Assembly (NCBI GenBank): GCA_965220895.1
Contig: OZ244850.1
Span: 1,798,001 to 1,862,000, forward strand
Length of the DNA stretch: 64,000 bases
DNA from: WTFY01 sp965220895
GTDB taxonomy: Bacteria > Pseudomonadota > Gammaproteobacteria > UBA4575
Reading direction: 5' to 3'
Of the stretch, positions 1 through 7,483 are shown piece by piece. Each line of letters begins with the position of its first letter. The stretch's first letter is position 1. The translations under genes and the position numbers were made by a program. The notes beneath the pieces were generated by a model, which worked only from the letters and a program-made list of their open reading frames with translations, searched no databases and was not told the DNA's origin.

Positions 1-215
1 GGACCTTCACGCCTAAGCATTGCAACATATCGCAACACCATGCCCTGATAGGGCTTATATTCAGTCTGAATAGTCTTTGTTTCGAAAGTCCAATTGCCCG
101 AAATCTCTGGTAGTGGCAAAAGAATTTCTTTGCTAATAAAAAACAATAAGGCAAGTAGAATCCCACCTAACACTGTTGATGATGTATTTAAGAGTAGGGT
201 TTTTCGGAAAGTCAT
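1..215 (-). CDS. Partial N-terminus of a membrane-anchored hypothetical protein
   Basis: Reading the minus strand from an ATG at 215 gives an open frame of about 71 residues that runs off the left edge. It begins MTFRKTLLLN and has one strongly hydrophobic stretch at about residues 13-32, then a polar segment containing ISGNWTFETK. This looks like a signal anchor or signal peptide followed by an extracytoplasmic domain. The gene lies on the same strand as, and downstream of, the nuclease gene at 337-846. I do not recognise the family. The C-terminus lies outside the window. Confidence 0.5.
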   Translation of the reverse strand, partial: MTFRKTLLLNTSSTVLGGILLALLFFISKEILLPLPEISGNWTFETKTIQTEYKPYQGMVLRYVAMLRREG

Positions 216-336
216 AGATGGTTTATATTGTGTGGATCGTACTTCGGATTAAAGCTGCGTGAACAGCGACCAAGGCTATGTCTTCATCCCATTTTTTAGA
301 TCCTGGATTAGATCATCGCTACCATAGGTCTAAACA

Positions 337-846
337 TTAATCCAGATACACTCTTTTTCCATGCCTCCAAAATTTGGGATTGTAACTGACCTGATTGCCC
401 CAAATTCCGAGCCTATCTTGCCTAGCATACTGTTCTTGGTCTTTGTATTTGTCGCTATATGCCACTATCGCCAAGCCGTTCCGCACCATCCATTCGCAAA
501 TATCCTTGCCGTCACAAAATACAACACCCAATGCCCGACCAAATTTATCGTAGCCTTGAACATCGACTCGCACATGTTTTCCTCCAATAGCCCGTATCAA
601 TTCTCCCTTTACCCACCTTCCCTGGTTGTACCAGCGTCCATCCTTTTGTGCGAGTTGCCTGTGTTCTGGTGCATCTATGCCATACAAACGGATTTTGATT
701 CCCCTCACCACTATATCGTCAGCATCAACCACGTAAGCCTTACCTAAAATAATTTTCTTTTGCTTTGGCCTTGGACGGCGTATGAACCATCCAAATAGTA
801 AGGCCAGAATTAAAATGATAATGAAAAGGAAATACTCAATTTCCAT
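337..846 (-). CDS. Membrane-anchored staphylococcal-nuclease-like (thermonuclease family) protein
   Basis: This 169-residue protein has one N-terminal hydrophobic helix (residues 4-22), then an RRPRPKQKK basic stretch and a staphylococcal nuclease (SNc) fold. Arg53 and Glu61 in RLYGIDAPE and Arg104 in YDKFGRALG match the spacing of catalytic Arg35, Glu43 and Arg87 in the family. A Ca-dependent phosphodiesterase acting on DNA or RNA is therefore likely. The helix without an obvious cleavage site suggests it stays anchored in the inner membrane. It is transcribed towards the partial membrane protein at the window edge. The substrate and physiological role cannot be read from the sequence. Confidence 0.85.
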   Translation of the reverse strand: MEIEYFLFIIILILALLFGWFIRRPRPKQKKIILGKAYVVDADDIVVRGIKIRLYGIDAPEHRQLAQKDGRWYNQGRWVKGELIRAIGGKHVRVDVQGYDKFGRALGVVFCDGKDICEWMVRNGLAIVAYSDKYKDQEQYARQDRLGIWGNQVSYNPKFWRHGKRVYLD

Positions 847-969
847 ATCAGATCTCTTCTTTTTGATGGCATAGCAATAATCTTCTAAGCGTCATTTTCA
901 ATAGGCATAACAGACAGTACAAAAATATCAACTCAGTAAACATAAAACTGCTCGAGCAGTCCTGACTCA

Positions 970-1281
970 ATGTTATCGATAGCGGTCATGTTTATACCTA
1001 CATGGAGTGGTACACTCAGACGGCACCTGCATACACAGAATAGCAGTACTTTTTTCGTATCAGATGTGGCTCATGTTTCCTGGTTAATGCAGACTATCGA
1101 ACCCTTGGGATCTAGCAAGAATGGTACGCTCGGACCGATGTTCGATACAATTCTGGTATTCAATGGAGGGACTTGGGCAATTGCCCTTGTTGCAGGAAAT
1201 CCAGGGAGGCGGTTGTTTCATTGTTACACTTTGGTGCATCAAGCCCCAGACATGAAAACATGGATTAAGGTAAGGACATGA
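970..1281 (+). pseudogene. Remnant of a multicopper oxidase C-terminus
   Basis: The last 60 or so residues of this frame (about 1100-1278) resemble the end of a cupredoxin-type multicopper oxidase: DTILVFNGG, then LVAGNPGR, then LFHCYTLVHQAPDMKTWIKV. In intact enzymes the last motif is HCHxxxHxxxxM, which holds type 1 and type 2/3 copper ligands. Here the middle His is Tyr. The upstream two thirds of the gene are missing and the first part of the frame matches nothing I recognise. The frame overlaps the next gene by ATGA (1278-1281), the arrangement expected of a former oxidase-cytochrome operon. I read it as a decayed copper oxidase gene. A short recent gene using leftover sequence is less likely. 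Confidence 0.6.
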
Positions 1282-1757
1282 GAAGCGTAATTTATTGCAG
1301 TGGCGTTGCGGTATTGGTCGGTATCAATTTAACTTTCGGCGGCCTGCTGTTCGCACAGCAAAGCACCGTGGTGCAACCGGAAAATGTGGATATCGAGAAT
1401 GGCGAGGTTCTTTATGCCAAGGCCTGTGCCTCCTGTCACGGGGTTCTGCTTGAAGGCCAAAAAGACTGGAGGCAGGAGAATGAGAGTGGGGTTTTTCCAG
1501 CACCTCCGCACGATGAAACCGGCCATACCTGGCACCATGGCGACAGGTTGCTGTTTGCGTACACAAAGTATGGAGGTGAGGCAGTATTAGCTGCCAAGGG
1601 AATTGAGGGCGTAAAAAGCAACATGCCGGGCTTCAGCGAAACCCTGAGCGACCAGGAGATCTGGGACATCTTGGCATTCATCAAGTCGACCTGGTCGGAA
1701 CGTGTGCGCAAACTGCAGGCATCAAGAACCGAAGCGGAACAACAGGACAGGCGCTGA
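1278..1757 (+). CDS. Periplasmic c-type cytochrome
   Basis: This 159-residue protein has an N-terminal signal peptide (hydrophobic residues 8-26, ending FAQQ) and a single haem-binding CASCH motif at residues 50-54. Met116 in NMPGFSETL is the probable distal ligand, followed by the usual C-terminal helix LSDQEIWDILAFIKSTW. It is therefore a monohaem class I cytochrome c exported to the periplasm. It overlaps the upstream oxidase remnant by four bases. Small cytochromes of this type are commonly encoded beside copper-resistance multicopper oxidases, so it may once have served that system. With the oxidase decayed, its present partner is unknown. Confidence 0.85.
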   Translation: MRSVIYCSGVAVLVGINLTFGGLLFAQQSTVVQPENVDIENGEVLYAKACASCHGVLLEGQKDWRQENESGVFPAPPHDETGHTWHHGDRLLFAYTKYGGEAVLAAKGIEGVKSNMPGFSETLSDQEIWDILAFIKSTWSERVRKLQASRTEAEQQDRR

Positions 1758-1790
1758 AAACAAAGAAGCGGCCCAGAGGTGGGCGTCAAC

Positions 1791-1845
1791 CGTCCCAATT
1801 CAGGGCTGGTAATTCACCCGTGAGGGCTTGATCAGTGAACCATTT
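1791..1845. repeat. Imperfect direct repeat, copy A
   Basis: About 50 bases here resemble 2043-2093 in the same orientation. Shared blocks include CCAATTCAGG, AATTCACC and CTTGATCAG. Copy B lies inside the small minus-strand gene and copy A lies just beyond its stop. A partial duplication of the coding sequence is one explanation. Confidence 0.55.
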
Positions 1846-1849
1846 GCAG

Positions 1850-2122
1850 TCAGTGAATGGCGTGCACGGGTTTGAGCACCTGCAGGCCCTGGTATTCAAT
1901 GAAAATACAGAAGTGGCCCAGGTAATTGTCGACCGTTCCAATCTCCACCTTGTCTTCCCGGATCGCACACAACATGGTCAGCTCGGACTCGCAAAAAGCT
2001 CGGGCCACCACCCCGATGCTTTTGAAAATACAGGCCCGTATGCGATCCAATTCAGGAGGCTGGAAATTCACCAGGGAGCGCTTGATCAGCGAATCGGTGG
2101 CGGCTTTGGGTAGGGTGTTCAT
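1850..2122 (-). CDS. Small conserved-looking hypothetical protein behind a Fur-box-like site
   Basis: From the ATG at 2122 this gives 90 residues beginning MNTLPKAATDSLIKRSL. The frame can be extended upstream to 2224, but that part is an implausible low-complexity stretch lying over the Fur-like site, so I prefer the internal start. There is no signal peptide or membrane segment. I do not recognise the family. The site at 2171-2189 lies about 50 bases upstream and suggests iron-dependent repression. A block of the gene (complement of 2043-2093) is partly duplicated just past the stop. Coding status is moderately supported; the function is unknown. Confidence 0.45.
   Translation of the reverse strand: MNTLPKAATDSLIKRSLVNFQPPELDRIRACIFKSIGVVARAFCESELTMLCAIREDKVEIGTVDNYLGHFCIFIEYQGLQVLKPVHAIH
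2043..2093. repeat. Imperfect direct repeat, copy B
   Basis: Partner of 1791-1845, in the same orientation and about 250 bases apart. This copy encodes roughly residues 10-26 of the small minus-strand protein. Confidence 0.55.
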
Positions 2123-2170
2123 CTGATTGTGACTGGCCAAAGTGTTGGTGTATGATTGATTTATGCTAAT

Positions 2171-2189
2171 ACTAATGAGAATTATTATT
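2171..2189. promoter_or_regulatory. Fur-box-like operator
   Basis: The 19 bases ACTAATGAGAATTATTATT match the Fur consensus GATAATGATAATCATTATC at 14 positions by my count. The site sits about 50 bases upstream of the minus-strand gene starting at 2122 and about 180 bases upstream of acs on the other strand. The minus-strand gene is the better-placed target. Function is inferred from resemblance only. Confidence 0.5.
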
Positions 2190-2367
2190 ATTTGCAAGTG
2201 GTAATTGTGATAGGGCCAAACCAAACAGCCCGCGCGACCGGGTGTTTGAGAATCTGAATCTGAAAATGTGTGCAGTTATCACGGATTCCCGCTACTGTTT
2301 TCGTTTCCCGGGGAAATAAATAGTAGAATCAGGAGCAAAACCCGCAAGGGATAAGGCCGCACCCGTC

Positions 2368-4305
2368 ATGCCCGAAGAAAAAATCTATCCCGTTCCTGAT
2401 CCGGTTGCCGCTGCAGCCCATATCGATCAGGCGCAGTACGGGCGCCTGTACCGGCAGTCGGTGGACGATCCTGCCGGATTCTGGGCCGAGCAGGCGGATC
2501 AATTTGTCAGCTGGTTCAAAAAGTGGGATACGGTCCTGGACTGGGACTATCACCGGGGTCACATCCGGTGGTTTGAAGGGGCCACGCTCAATGCCTGCCA
2601 TAACTGCGTGGACCGGCATCTTGAAGCTCATGGCTCCCGGACTGCAATTCTCTGGGAAGGCGATACCCCCGACGAGGACAAGGCCATCAGCTATGCAGAG
2701 CTGCACCGGGAAGTCTGCATATTCTCGAACATCCTGAAATCACGCGGGGTGAAAAAGGGGGATCGTGTCTGCATCTACATGCCCATGATTCCCGAGGTGG
2801 CATTCGCCATGCTGGCCTGTGCACGGATCGGTGCCGTGCATTCCGTCGTATTCGGCGGCTTCTCGCCGGATGCCCTGACGGAGCGGATCCTGGATTCCGA
2901 CTGCCGCACCGTGATCACGGCCGATGAAGGGGTGCGGGGCGGGAGGAAGGTTCCCTTGAAGGCCAACACGGATGCGGCCCTGCAGAACTGTCCGAAGGTC
3001 TCCACCGTGCTGGTCGTGCGGCGAACCGGCAGTGAGGTGGACTGGCACCCGATGCGGGACTGCTGGTACCACGAACTGAAACCGGGCACCAGCGACGTCT
3101 GTGAGCCCGAGCCCATGGCCGCCGAAGACCCGCTGTTTATCCTGTACACCTCGGGCTCGACCGGCAAGCCGAAAGGCGTGCTGCATACGACCGGGGGCTA
3201 CCTGCTGTACGTAGCCATCACCCACCGGTATGCGTTTGACTACCGTCAAGGCGAGGTGTACTGGTGCAGCGCGGACATCGGCTGGGTGACCGGTCATTCC
3301 TATATCGTTTACGGCCCGTTGTGCAACGCGGCGACCACGCTGATGTTCGAGGGCATTCCCACCTATCCGGATGCCAGCCGTTTCTGGCAGGTCTGCGACA
3401 AGTACGATGTCGCCAGCTTCTATACTGCACCGACGGCCCTGCGCACCCTGATCAGCATGGGCGATGCGCCGGTCAAGGCCACGTCCCGCAAAAGCCTGCG
3501 CCTGCTGGGTTCGGTCGGTGAACCGATCAACCCCGAGGTGTGGGAGTGGTACTACCACGTGGTGGGAGAGGGCCGTTGTCCGGTGATCGACACCTGGTGG
3601 CAGACCGAGACCGGGGGCTTCATGATCACCCCGCTGCCGGGCGCGACGCCACTGAAACCGGGTTCGGCAACGAAACCTTTTCTTGGAATCCAGCCGGCCA
3701 TCGTCGATGAGAATGGCGAAGAGCTGGAAGGCGAGTGCCAGGGCAACCTGGTGATCAAGCACCCCTGGCCGGGGCAGATGCGCACCGTGTACGGGGACCA
3801 CGAGCGGTTTATCGAAACCTACTTCTCACAGTATCCCGACAAGTATTTCAGCGGCGACGGCTGCCGGCGCGATGCGCAGGGATATTACTGGATCACGGGC
3901 CGCGTCGACGACGTTCTGAACGTGTCCGGCCACCGGCTGGGGACGGCGGAAGTGGAAAGTGCGCTGGTGCTGCATCCGAGTGTAGCGGAGGCGGCCGTGG
4001 TGGGGTACCCGCATGCGATCAAGGGACAGGGCATCTATGCCTATGTCACGCCGATGCTGAACGCCTCGACCAGTGATGCACTGAAAGACGAACTCGTGCA
4101 ACTGGTCCGCAAGGAAATCGGGGCCTTTGCGAAGCCCGATATCATCCAGTGGGCGCCCGGGCTGCCCAAAACCCGTTCGGGCAAGATCATGCGGCGCATC
4201 CTTCGAAAAATTGCAGAAAACGAGGTCGGCGACCTGGGCGATACCACGACCCTGGCGGACCCCTCGGTGATCGACAACCTGATTGAAAACCGGGAAGGAA
4301 CCTGA
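2368..4305 (+). CDS. acs: Acetyl-CoA synthetase
   Basis: This 645-residue enzyme activates acetate to acetyl-CoA through acetyl-AMP, in the cytoplasm. Visible signatures are the N-terminal ACAS motif region (WDYHRGHIRWFEGATLNACHNCVD in part), the P-loop-like YTSGSTGKPKG at about residues 260-270, WWQTETG at about 410, and the C-terminal PKTRSGKIMRR with Lys606. Lys606 corresponds to the lysine acetylated in regulated Acs proteins. The length is normal for bacterial Acs (about 650). The ATG at 2368 follows a purine-rich stretch. The hydrolase gene follows after ten bases, so they may be co-transcribed, although the pairing has no obvious metabolic logic. Confidence 0.96.
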   Translation: MPEEKIYPVPDPVAAAAHIDQAQYGRLYRQSVDDPAGFWAEQADQFVSWFKKWDTVLDWDYHRGHIRWFEGATLNACHNCVDRHLEAHGSRTAILWEGDTPDEDKAISYAELHREVCIFSNILKSRGVKKGDRVCIYMPMIPEVAFAMLACARIGAVHSVVFGGFSPDALTERILDSDCRTVITADEGVRGGRKVPLKANTDAALQNCPKVSTVLVVRRTGSEVDWHPMRDCWYHELKPGTSDVCEPEPMAAEDPLFILYTSGSTGKPKGVLHTTGGYLLYVAITHRYAFDYRQGEVYWCSADIGWVTGHSYIVYGPLCNAATTLMFEGIPTYPDASRFWQVCDKYDVASFYTAPTALRTLISMGDAPVKATSRKSLRLLGSVGEPINPEVWEWYYHVVGEGRCPVIDTWWQTETGGFMITPLPGATPLKPGSATKPFLGIQPAIVDENGEELEGECQGNLVIKHPWPGQMRTVYGDHERFIETYFSQYPDKYFSGDGCRRDAQGYYWITGRVDDVLNVSGHRLGTAEVESALVLHPSVAEAAVVGYPHAIKGQGIYAYVTPMLNASTSDALKDELVQLVRKEIGAFAKPDIIQWAPGLPKTRSGKIMRRILRKIAENEVGDLGDTTTLADPSVIDNLIENREGT

Positions 4306-4315
4306 GCGGATAGCC

Positions 4316-4855
4316 ATGAAGCCGGCCCTGCTGCTCGTGGATATCCAGAACGACTATTTCCCGGGCGGAAACATGGAACTGGTCAACATCGAGGCGGCCA
4401 GTGCGAATGCTAGGAAGCTCCTCGACCGGTTCCGCTATCAGGGCCTGCCAACGTTTCACATCCAGCACACGTTCGCGCACCGCGGGCCCGGATTTTTCCT
4501 GCCCGACACCCCAGGTGCCGAGATTCATGAAAGTGTCGGTCTGTTGCCCGGGGAAAGCGTCATTCACAAGCACTCCCCGAACAGTTTTCACAAGACGGAC
4601 CTGCTCGATCAGCTGCAGCAAAAGGAAATCAAAACCCTGGTAATCTGTGGTGCCATGAGTCACATGTGTGTGGAGGCCACGACACGTGCGGCAGCCGACT
4701 ACGGGTTCAAGTGCACCGTCGTGCAGGATGCCTGTGCGACGCGGGATATCGAATTTCAGGGCACGACCGTGACCGCGGAGGATGTCCATCGCACCGCCAT
4801 GTCGGCACTGGACTTTGCGTATGCCAACGTCGTCGATGCAGGCGAGTTGCTGTGA
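4316..4855 (+). CDS. Cysteine hydrolase of the isochorismatase family
   Basis: From the ATG at 4316 the protein has 179 residues and starts MKPALLLVDIQNDYF, the usual beginning of this family. The catalytic triad is visible: Asp9, Lys85 and Cys118 in GAMSHMCVEATTR. Members hydrolyse amide or ester bonds in small molecules such as isochorismate, nicotinamide, N-carbamoyl compounds and ureidoacrylate. The sequence does not fix the substrate. An in-frame ATG further upstream would overlap acs and adds nothing conserved. It is convergent with the protease gene, 25 bases away. Confidence 0.88.
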   Translation: MKPALLLVDIQNDYFPGGNMELVNIEAASANARKLLDRFRYQGLPTFHIQHTFAHRGPGFFLPDTPGAEIHESVGLLPGESVIHKHSPNSFHKTDLLDQLQQKEIKTLVICGAMSHMCVEATTRAAADYGFKCTVVQDACATRDIEFQGTTVTAEDVHRTAMSALDFAYANVVDAGELL

Positions 4856-4880
4856 AGGGACGTGGCCTGTTGCCCCGGGA

Positions 4881-6359
4881 TTACTGGAATTGCTCGCGCT
4901 GTTGCTCCAGCAGGCGCAACCGGATTCTGAGGGCTTCGATGCGGACCTTTGAAATCGGGTCGATGCCGTCGGACTGCAGTGCCAGCTGAATTTGCTCCAT
5001 GGCGAGATCGTACCGTCCATGGGATGCATAAAAATTTCCCAGCGACTCGTGGCTGCGCCAGGGCATCCCGGCCCGACTGGCTGCCCTGGCCTTGATCTTG
5101 TCGATGACCGGGTGCTTCAGGTAGCCGTGACTTAGCCGATCCAGTTTGTCCAAAGCCTGGTGGGCCAGGTCTTCCCTGATCAGGCTGGAAGCCAGATAGT
5201 AGGTGACCGGAAGGTTTCCGGGGTACACGCGGTCCAGGGCCTCGAGTGTTGCCCTGGCCGCCCCCGTTTGTCCCATGGCAAGCCGGATTTGGGCATCCGC
5301 AAGCCGGACCTTGAGCCGGTTATCCCTATCGACGGTTATTTTTTCCAGATGGTGCAGCCCCTGCTCATGTTTGCCGGCGCGGCTCAGGGCCAGGGCATAG
5401 GTGTAGCGCTCCGTGTCGCTGAGTCCCTGGGGTGTCCTGCTTTTTTTCCGGTAGTAATCGATCAGCTTCGTCGGATTTTCGCTGAGTGCCAGCGTGCGTG
5501 CCCGGATGTAGTCGAAGTCGGTACTGTTGAAGGCATAGGTGCCGTGGTATTGCCTGGCCCGCGCTTCGGATTCGCTGATGCGTTTCAGGGTCAGCGGATG
5601 GGTTCTCAGGAATTCGGGAAGTCTGCCGCGATTCAGCTGGGTGTGCTTTTGCAGGCGCTTGAAAAAAAGCGGCATCCCGTACGGGTCGATGTTGGCACTC
5701 ACCATCAGCTGCATGCCGATGCGGTCGGCCTCCTGCTCAAAGCTGCGCGAATAGGCAAACTGCGCCTGCTGGAGTCCGGCCTGGGATGTCATGAGTGCCG
5801 CCTGACCCAGGTCGACGTTGTAGACCGTGGCAAGAAGCGCACCCAGAAACGTCAGGGCCGACACCACGTTGAATGACTTTGCATTTTCAAAGTTCCGCGC
5901 GATGTGACGCTGCGTGACGTGCGCGATTTCGTGGGCAAATACGCTGGCCAGCTCACTCTCTTGTGTGGCCAGGGTGAGCAGGCCGCTGTTGATGGCAATA
6001 ATGCCGCCTGGCAATGCAAATCCGTTGATGCTGGGATCTTCCACCAGCAGGAATGTGAACGGGAAATTCGAGTCCACGCCGCCGGATGTGATGCGGGTGC
6101 CGAGTGCCTGGACGTACTGGATCAGCTCGGGGTCGTCGGAGACCGGCAGGCGTTTTCGAACCTCGGTCAGTAAAACTTGCCCGAGTTCGATTTCCTTGGC
6201 CGGACTCAACTCCGTGCTGGCGGGGCCACCGATGTTGGGCAGGTGAGCGTTGGCCACCAAGAGCGGCACAAGCAGCATGAACAGCAGACAGAGCCCGAGG
6301 CCTGTCCGGCCCGCAGGCCGTGTCTCAAGCGTACTCTTGCAGTGGAAGGGATACAGCAT
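4881..6359 (-). CDS. bepA: Periplasmic M48 metalloprotease with TPR domain, BepA-like
   Basis: From ATG 6359 the protein has 492 residues: an N-terminal hydrophobic signal segment (LGLCLLFMLLVPLLVANA), an M48 peptidase domain with zinc motif HEIAH (in SVFAHEIAHVTQRH) and a downstream EQEADRIG that supplies the third ligand, then C-terminal tetratricopeptide-like helices. This matches E. coli BepA (YfgC), a periplasmic chaperone-protease acting on the LPS transporter LptD and misassembled outer-membrane proteins. E. coli BepA is about 487 residues. An upstream start at 6425 adds residues unlike a signal peptide. The gene is divergent from tusA. The promoter region contains a palindrome and two tandem duplications. 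Confidence 0.88.
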   Translation of the reverse strand: MLYPFHCKSTLETRPAGRTGLGLCLLFMLLVPLLVANAHLPNIGGPASTELSPAKEIELGQVLLTEVRKRLPVSDDPELIQYVQALGTRITSGGVDSNFPFTFLLVEDPSINGFALPGGIIAINSGLLTLATQESELASVFAHEIAHVTQRHIARNFENAKSFNVVSALTFLGALLATVYNVDLGQAALMTSQAGLQQAQFAYSRSFEQEADRIGMQLMVSANIDPYGMPLFFKRLQKHTQLNRGRLPEFLRTHPLTLKRISESEARARQYHGTYAFNSTDFDYIRARTLALSENPTKLIDYYRKKSRTPQGLSDTERYTYALALSRAGKHEQGLHHLEKITVDRDNRLKVRLADAQIRLAMGQTGAARATLEALDRVYPGNLPVTYYLASSLIREDLAHQALDKLDRLSHGYLKHPVIDKIKARAASRAGMPWRSHESLGNFYASHGRYDLAMEQIQLALQSDGIDPISKVRIEALRIRLRLLEQQREQFQ

Positions 6360-6371
6360 GGGGAATGACGG

Positions 6372-6383
6372 TACTGTACAGTA
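6372..6383. promoter_or_regulatory. 12-bp perfect palindrome upstream of the BepA-like gene
   Basis: TACTGTACAGTA reads the same on both strands and lies 13 bases upstream of the chosen start at 6359. It could be an operator half-site or part of the leader. It resembles LexA arms (CTGT/ACAG) but lacks the 8-base spacer, so I do not call a LexA box. Confidence 0.3.
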
Positions 6384-6405
6384 TTGTGACGCTTCAGACC
6401 CCGAA

Positions 6406-6449
6406 AGCGCATCAAAGCGCATCAAAGTTTGTTACGAAGTTTGTTACGA
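6406..6449. repeat. Two adjacent short tandem duplications
   Basis: AGCGCATCAA occurs twice back to back (6406-6415, 6416-6425). AGTTTGTTACGA then occurs twice back to back (6426-6437, 6438-6449). They fill the divergent region between the protease gene and tusA. A TATAAT hexamer follows at 6476-6481, oriented towards tusA, without a clear -35 at standard spacing. Confidence 0.8.
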
Positions 6450-6556
6450 TCACCACTATTAAAGTATTATGATATTATAATATATCTTGCGGTTCAGGCC
6501 GGTGTTGGCCGCCAGTTGCAAGCTTTTACATGATGGATTTCTAAGGAGTTGTTGTA

Positions 6557-6787
6557 ATGGCCGAATTTGACCAAGAATTAGATGCCTGTGGGCTGAACTG
6601 TCCACTTCCGATTTTACGTGCAAAGAAAGCATTGTCTGGTATGGATTCGGGTAAAGTGTTGCAGATCATTGCGACTGACCCAGGCTCGGTGAAGGATTTC
6701 GAGGCGTTTTCCAAGCAGACGGGCAACGCACTTCTGGATTCAAATGAAGACGGAGAAAAGTTTTATTTCCGCATCCAGAAAAAATAA
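6557..6787 (+). CDS. tusA: TusA-family sulfurtransferase (sulfur carrier)
   Basis: This 76-residue protein has the TusA signature: Cys15 in CPLPILRAKKAL carries persulfide in the family, preceded by Cys11. The body has the two-layer alpha/beta pattern with ATDPGSVKDFEAF. A strong AAGGAG lies 10 bases before the ATG. TusA proteins pass sulfur for tRNA 2-thiouridine synthesis, molybdenum cofactor metabolism or dissimilatory sulfur oxidation. No tus, dsr or hdr genes are adjacent, so the pathway cannot be chosen here. Several paralogues are usual in sulfur-oxidising gammaproteobacteria. Confidence 0.88.
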   Translation: MAEFDQELDACGLNCPLPILRAKKALSGMDSGKVLQIIATDPGSVKDFEAFSKQTGNALLDSNEDGEKFYFRIQKK

Positions 6788-6939
6788 CTGCAGGAACAAT
6801 AACGGTGGTGGCTTTTGCCTCGCCGGATAATCTTGCACAATCACATTTCGTGCCGGCAGGTGCGGGTGGTGCCTGGCAGGCGAACATTTGCTGACATCAG
6901 GCGTGCCGGTACGCGCGAACCCGGACTTTCACATCGGCG

Positions 6940-7446
6940 ATGCGTCATATAATCTCGATATTGCTGGAAAACGAAGCAGGGGCGTTGTCCAGGGTCTCGG
7001 GACTGTTTTCAGCCCGCGGATACAACATAGAATCCCTGACCGTTGCCCCGACCAATGATGCCGCCGTTTCCCGCATCACGGTGGTCACGGGCGGGAGCGA
7101 TGACGTCATCGAACAGATAGAGAAGCAGCTCAACAAGCTGGTCGACGTGGTGCAGGTCATCGACCTGACGGCCGATGCGCATATCGAAAGGGAAATGGTG
7201 CTGCTGAAATTGCGCGGCTCGGAAATCAGCCAGTCTGTCCTTGACGATCTTGTCGAGAGTTATGGCGGCAGGGTCGTGGACGAGTCCGGCGACCTGGTGG
7301 TCGTGGAAATCTCGGGGGTGGGAGAGAAACTTGACCAGGCCATCCAGTCGGTCCCGGATGAAGCCATCCACGAGCTGGTACGTTCCGGTGTCCTGGGCAT
7401 CGCCAAGGGCAGGGGCAACGTGGCATTGAATTCAGAGCCTGCATGA
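6940..7446 (+). CDS. ilvN: Acetolactate synthase small (regulatory) subunit
   Basis: This 168-residue protein starts MRHIISILLENEAGALSRV, the standard beginning of the small subunit, with an N-terminal ACT domain (about residues 3-75) that binds valine for feedback inhibition and a C-terminal domain that activates the catalytic subunit. The usual partner gene for the large subunit is not upstream: the 152 bases back to tusA contain no recognisable coding remnant. ilvC follows after 37 bases. In many beta- and gammaproteobacteria the order is ilvB-ilvN-ilvC-psd-pssA-leuA, so the catalytic gene has been lost or moved. Confidence 0.93.
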   Translation: MRHIISILLENEAGALSRVSGLFSARGYNIESLTVAPTNDAAVSRITVVTGGSDDVIEQIEKQLNKLVDVVQVIDLTADAHIEREMVLLKLRGSEISQSVLDDLVESYGGRVVDESGDLVVVEISGVGEKLDQAIQSVPDEAIHELVRSGVLGIAKGRGNVALNSEPA

Positions 7447-7483
7447 GACAGGCTGCCGGGAGAATGGAAAATGGAGAACGGGC

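Noticed and set aside
2740..3801. 353-codon minus-strand open frame inside acs
   Set aside because: Shadow of acs codon structure; His/Arg/Gly-rich with no domain.
6372..6383. LexA box
   Set aside because: Has CTGT/ACAG arms but no 8-base spacer, so it does not match the gammaproteobacterial LexA site.
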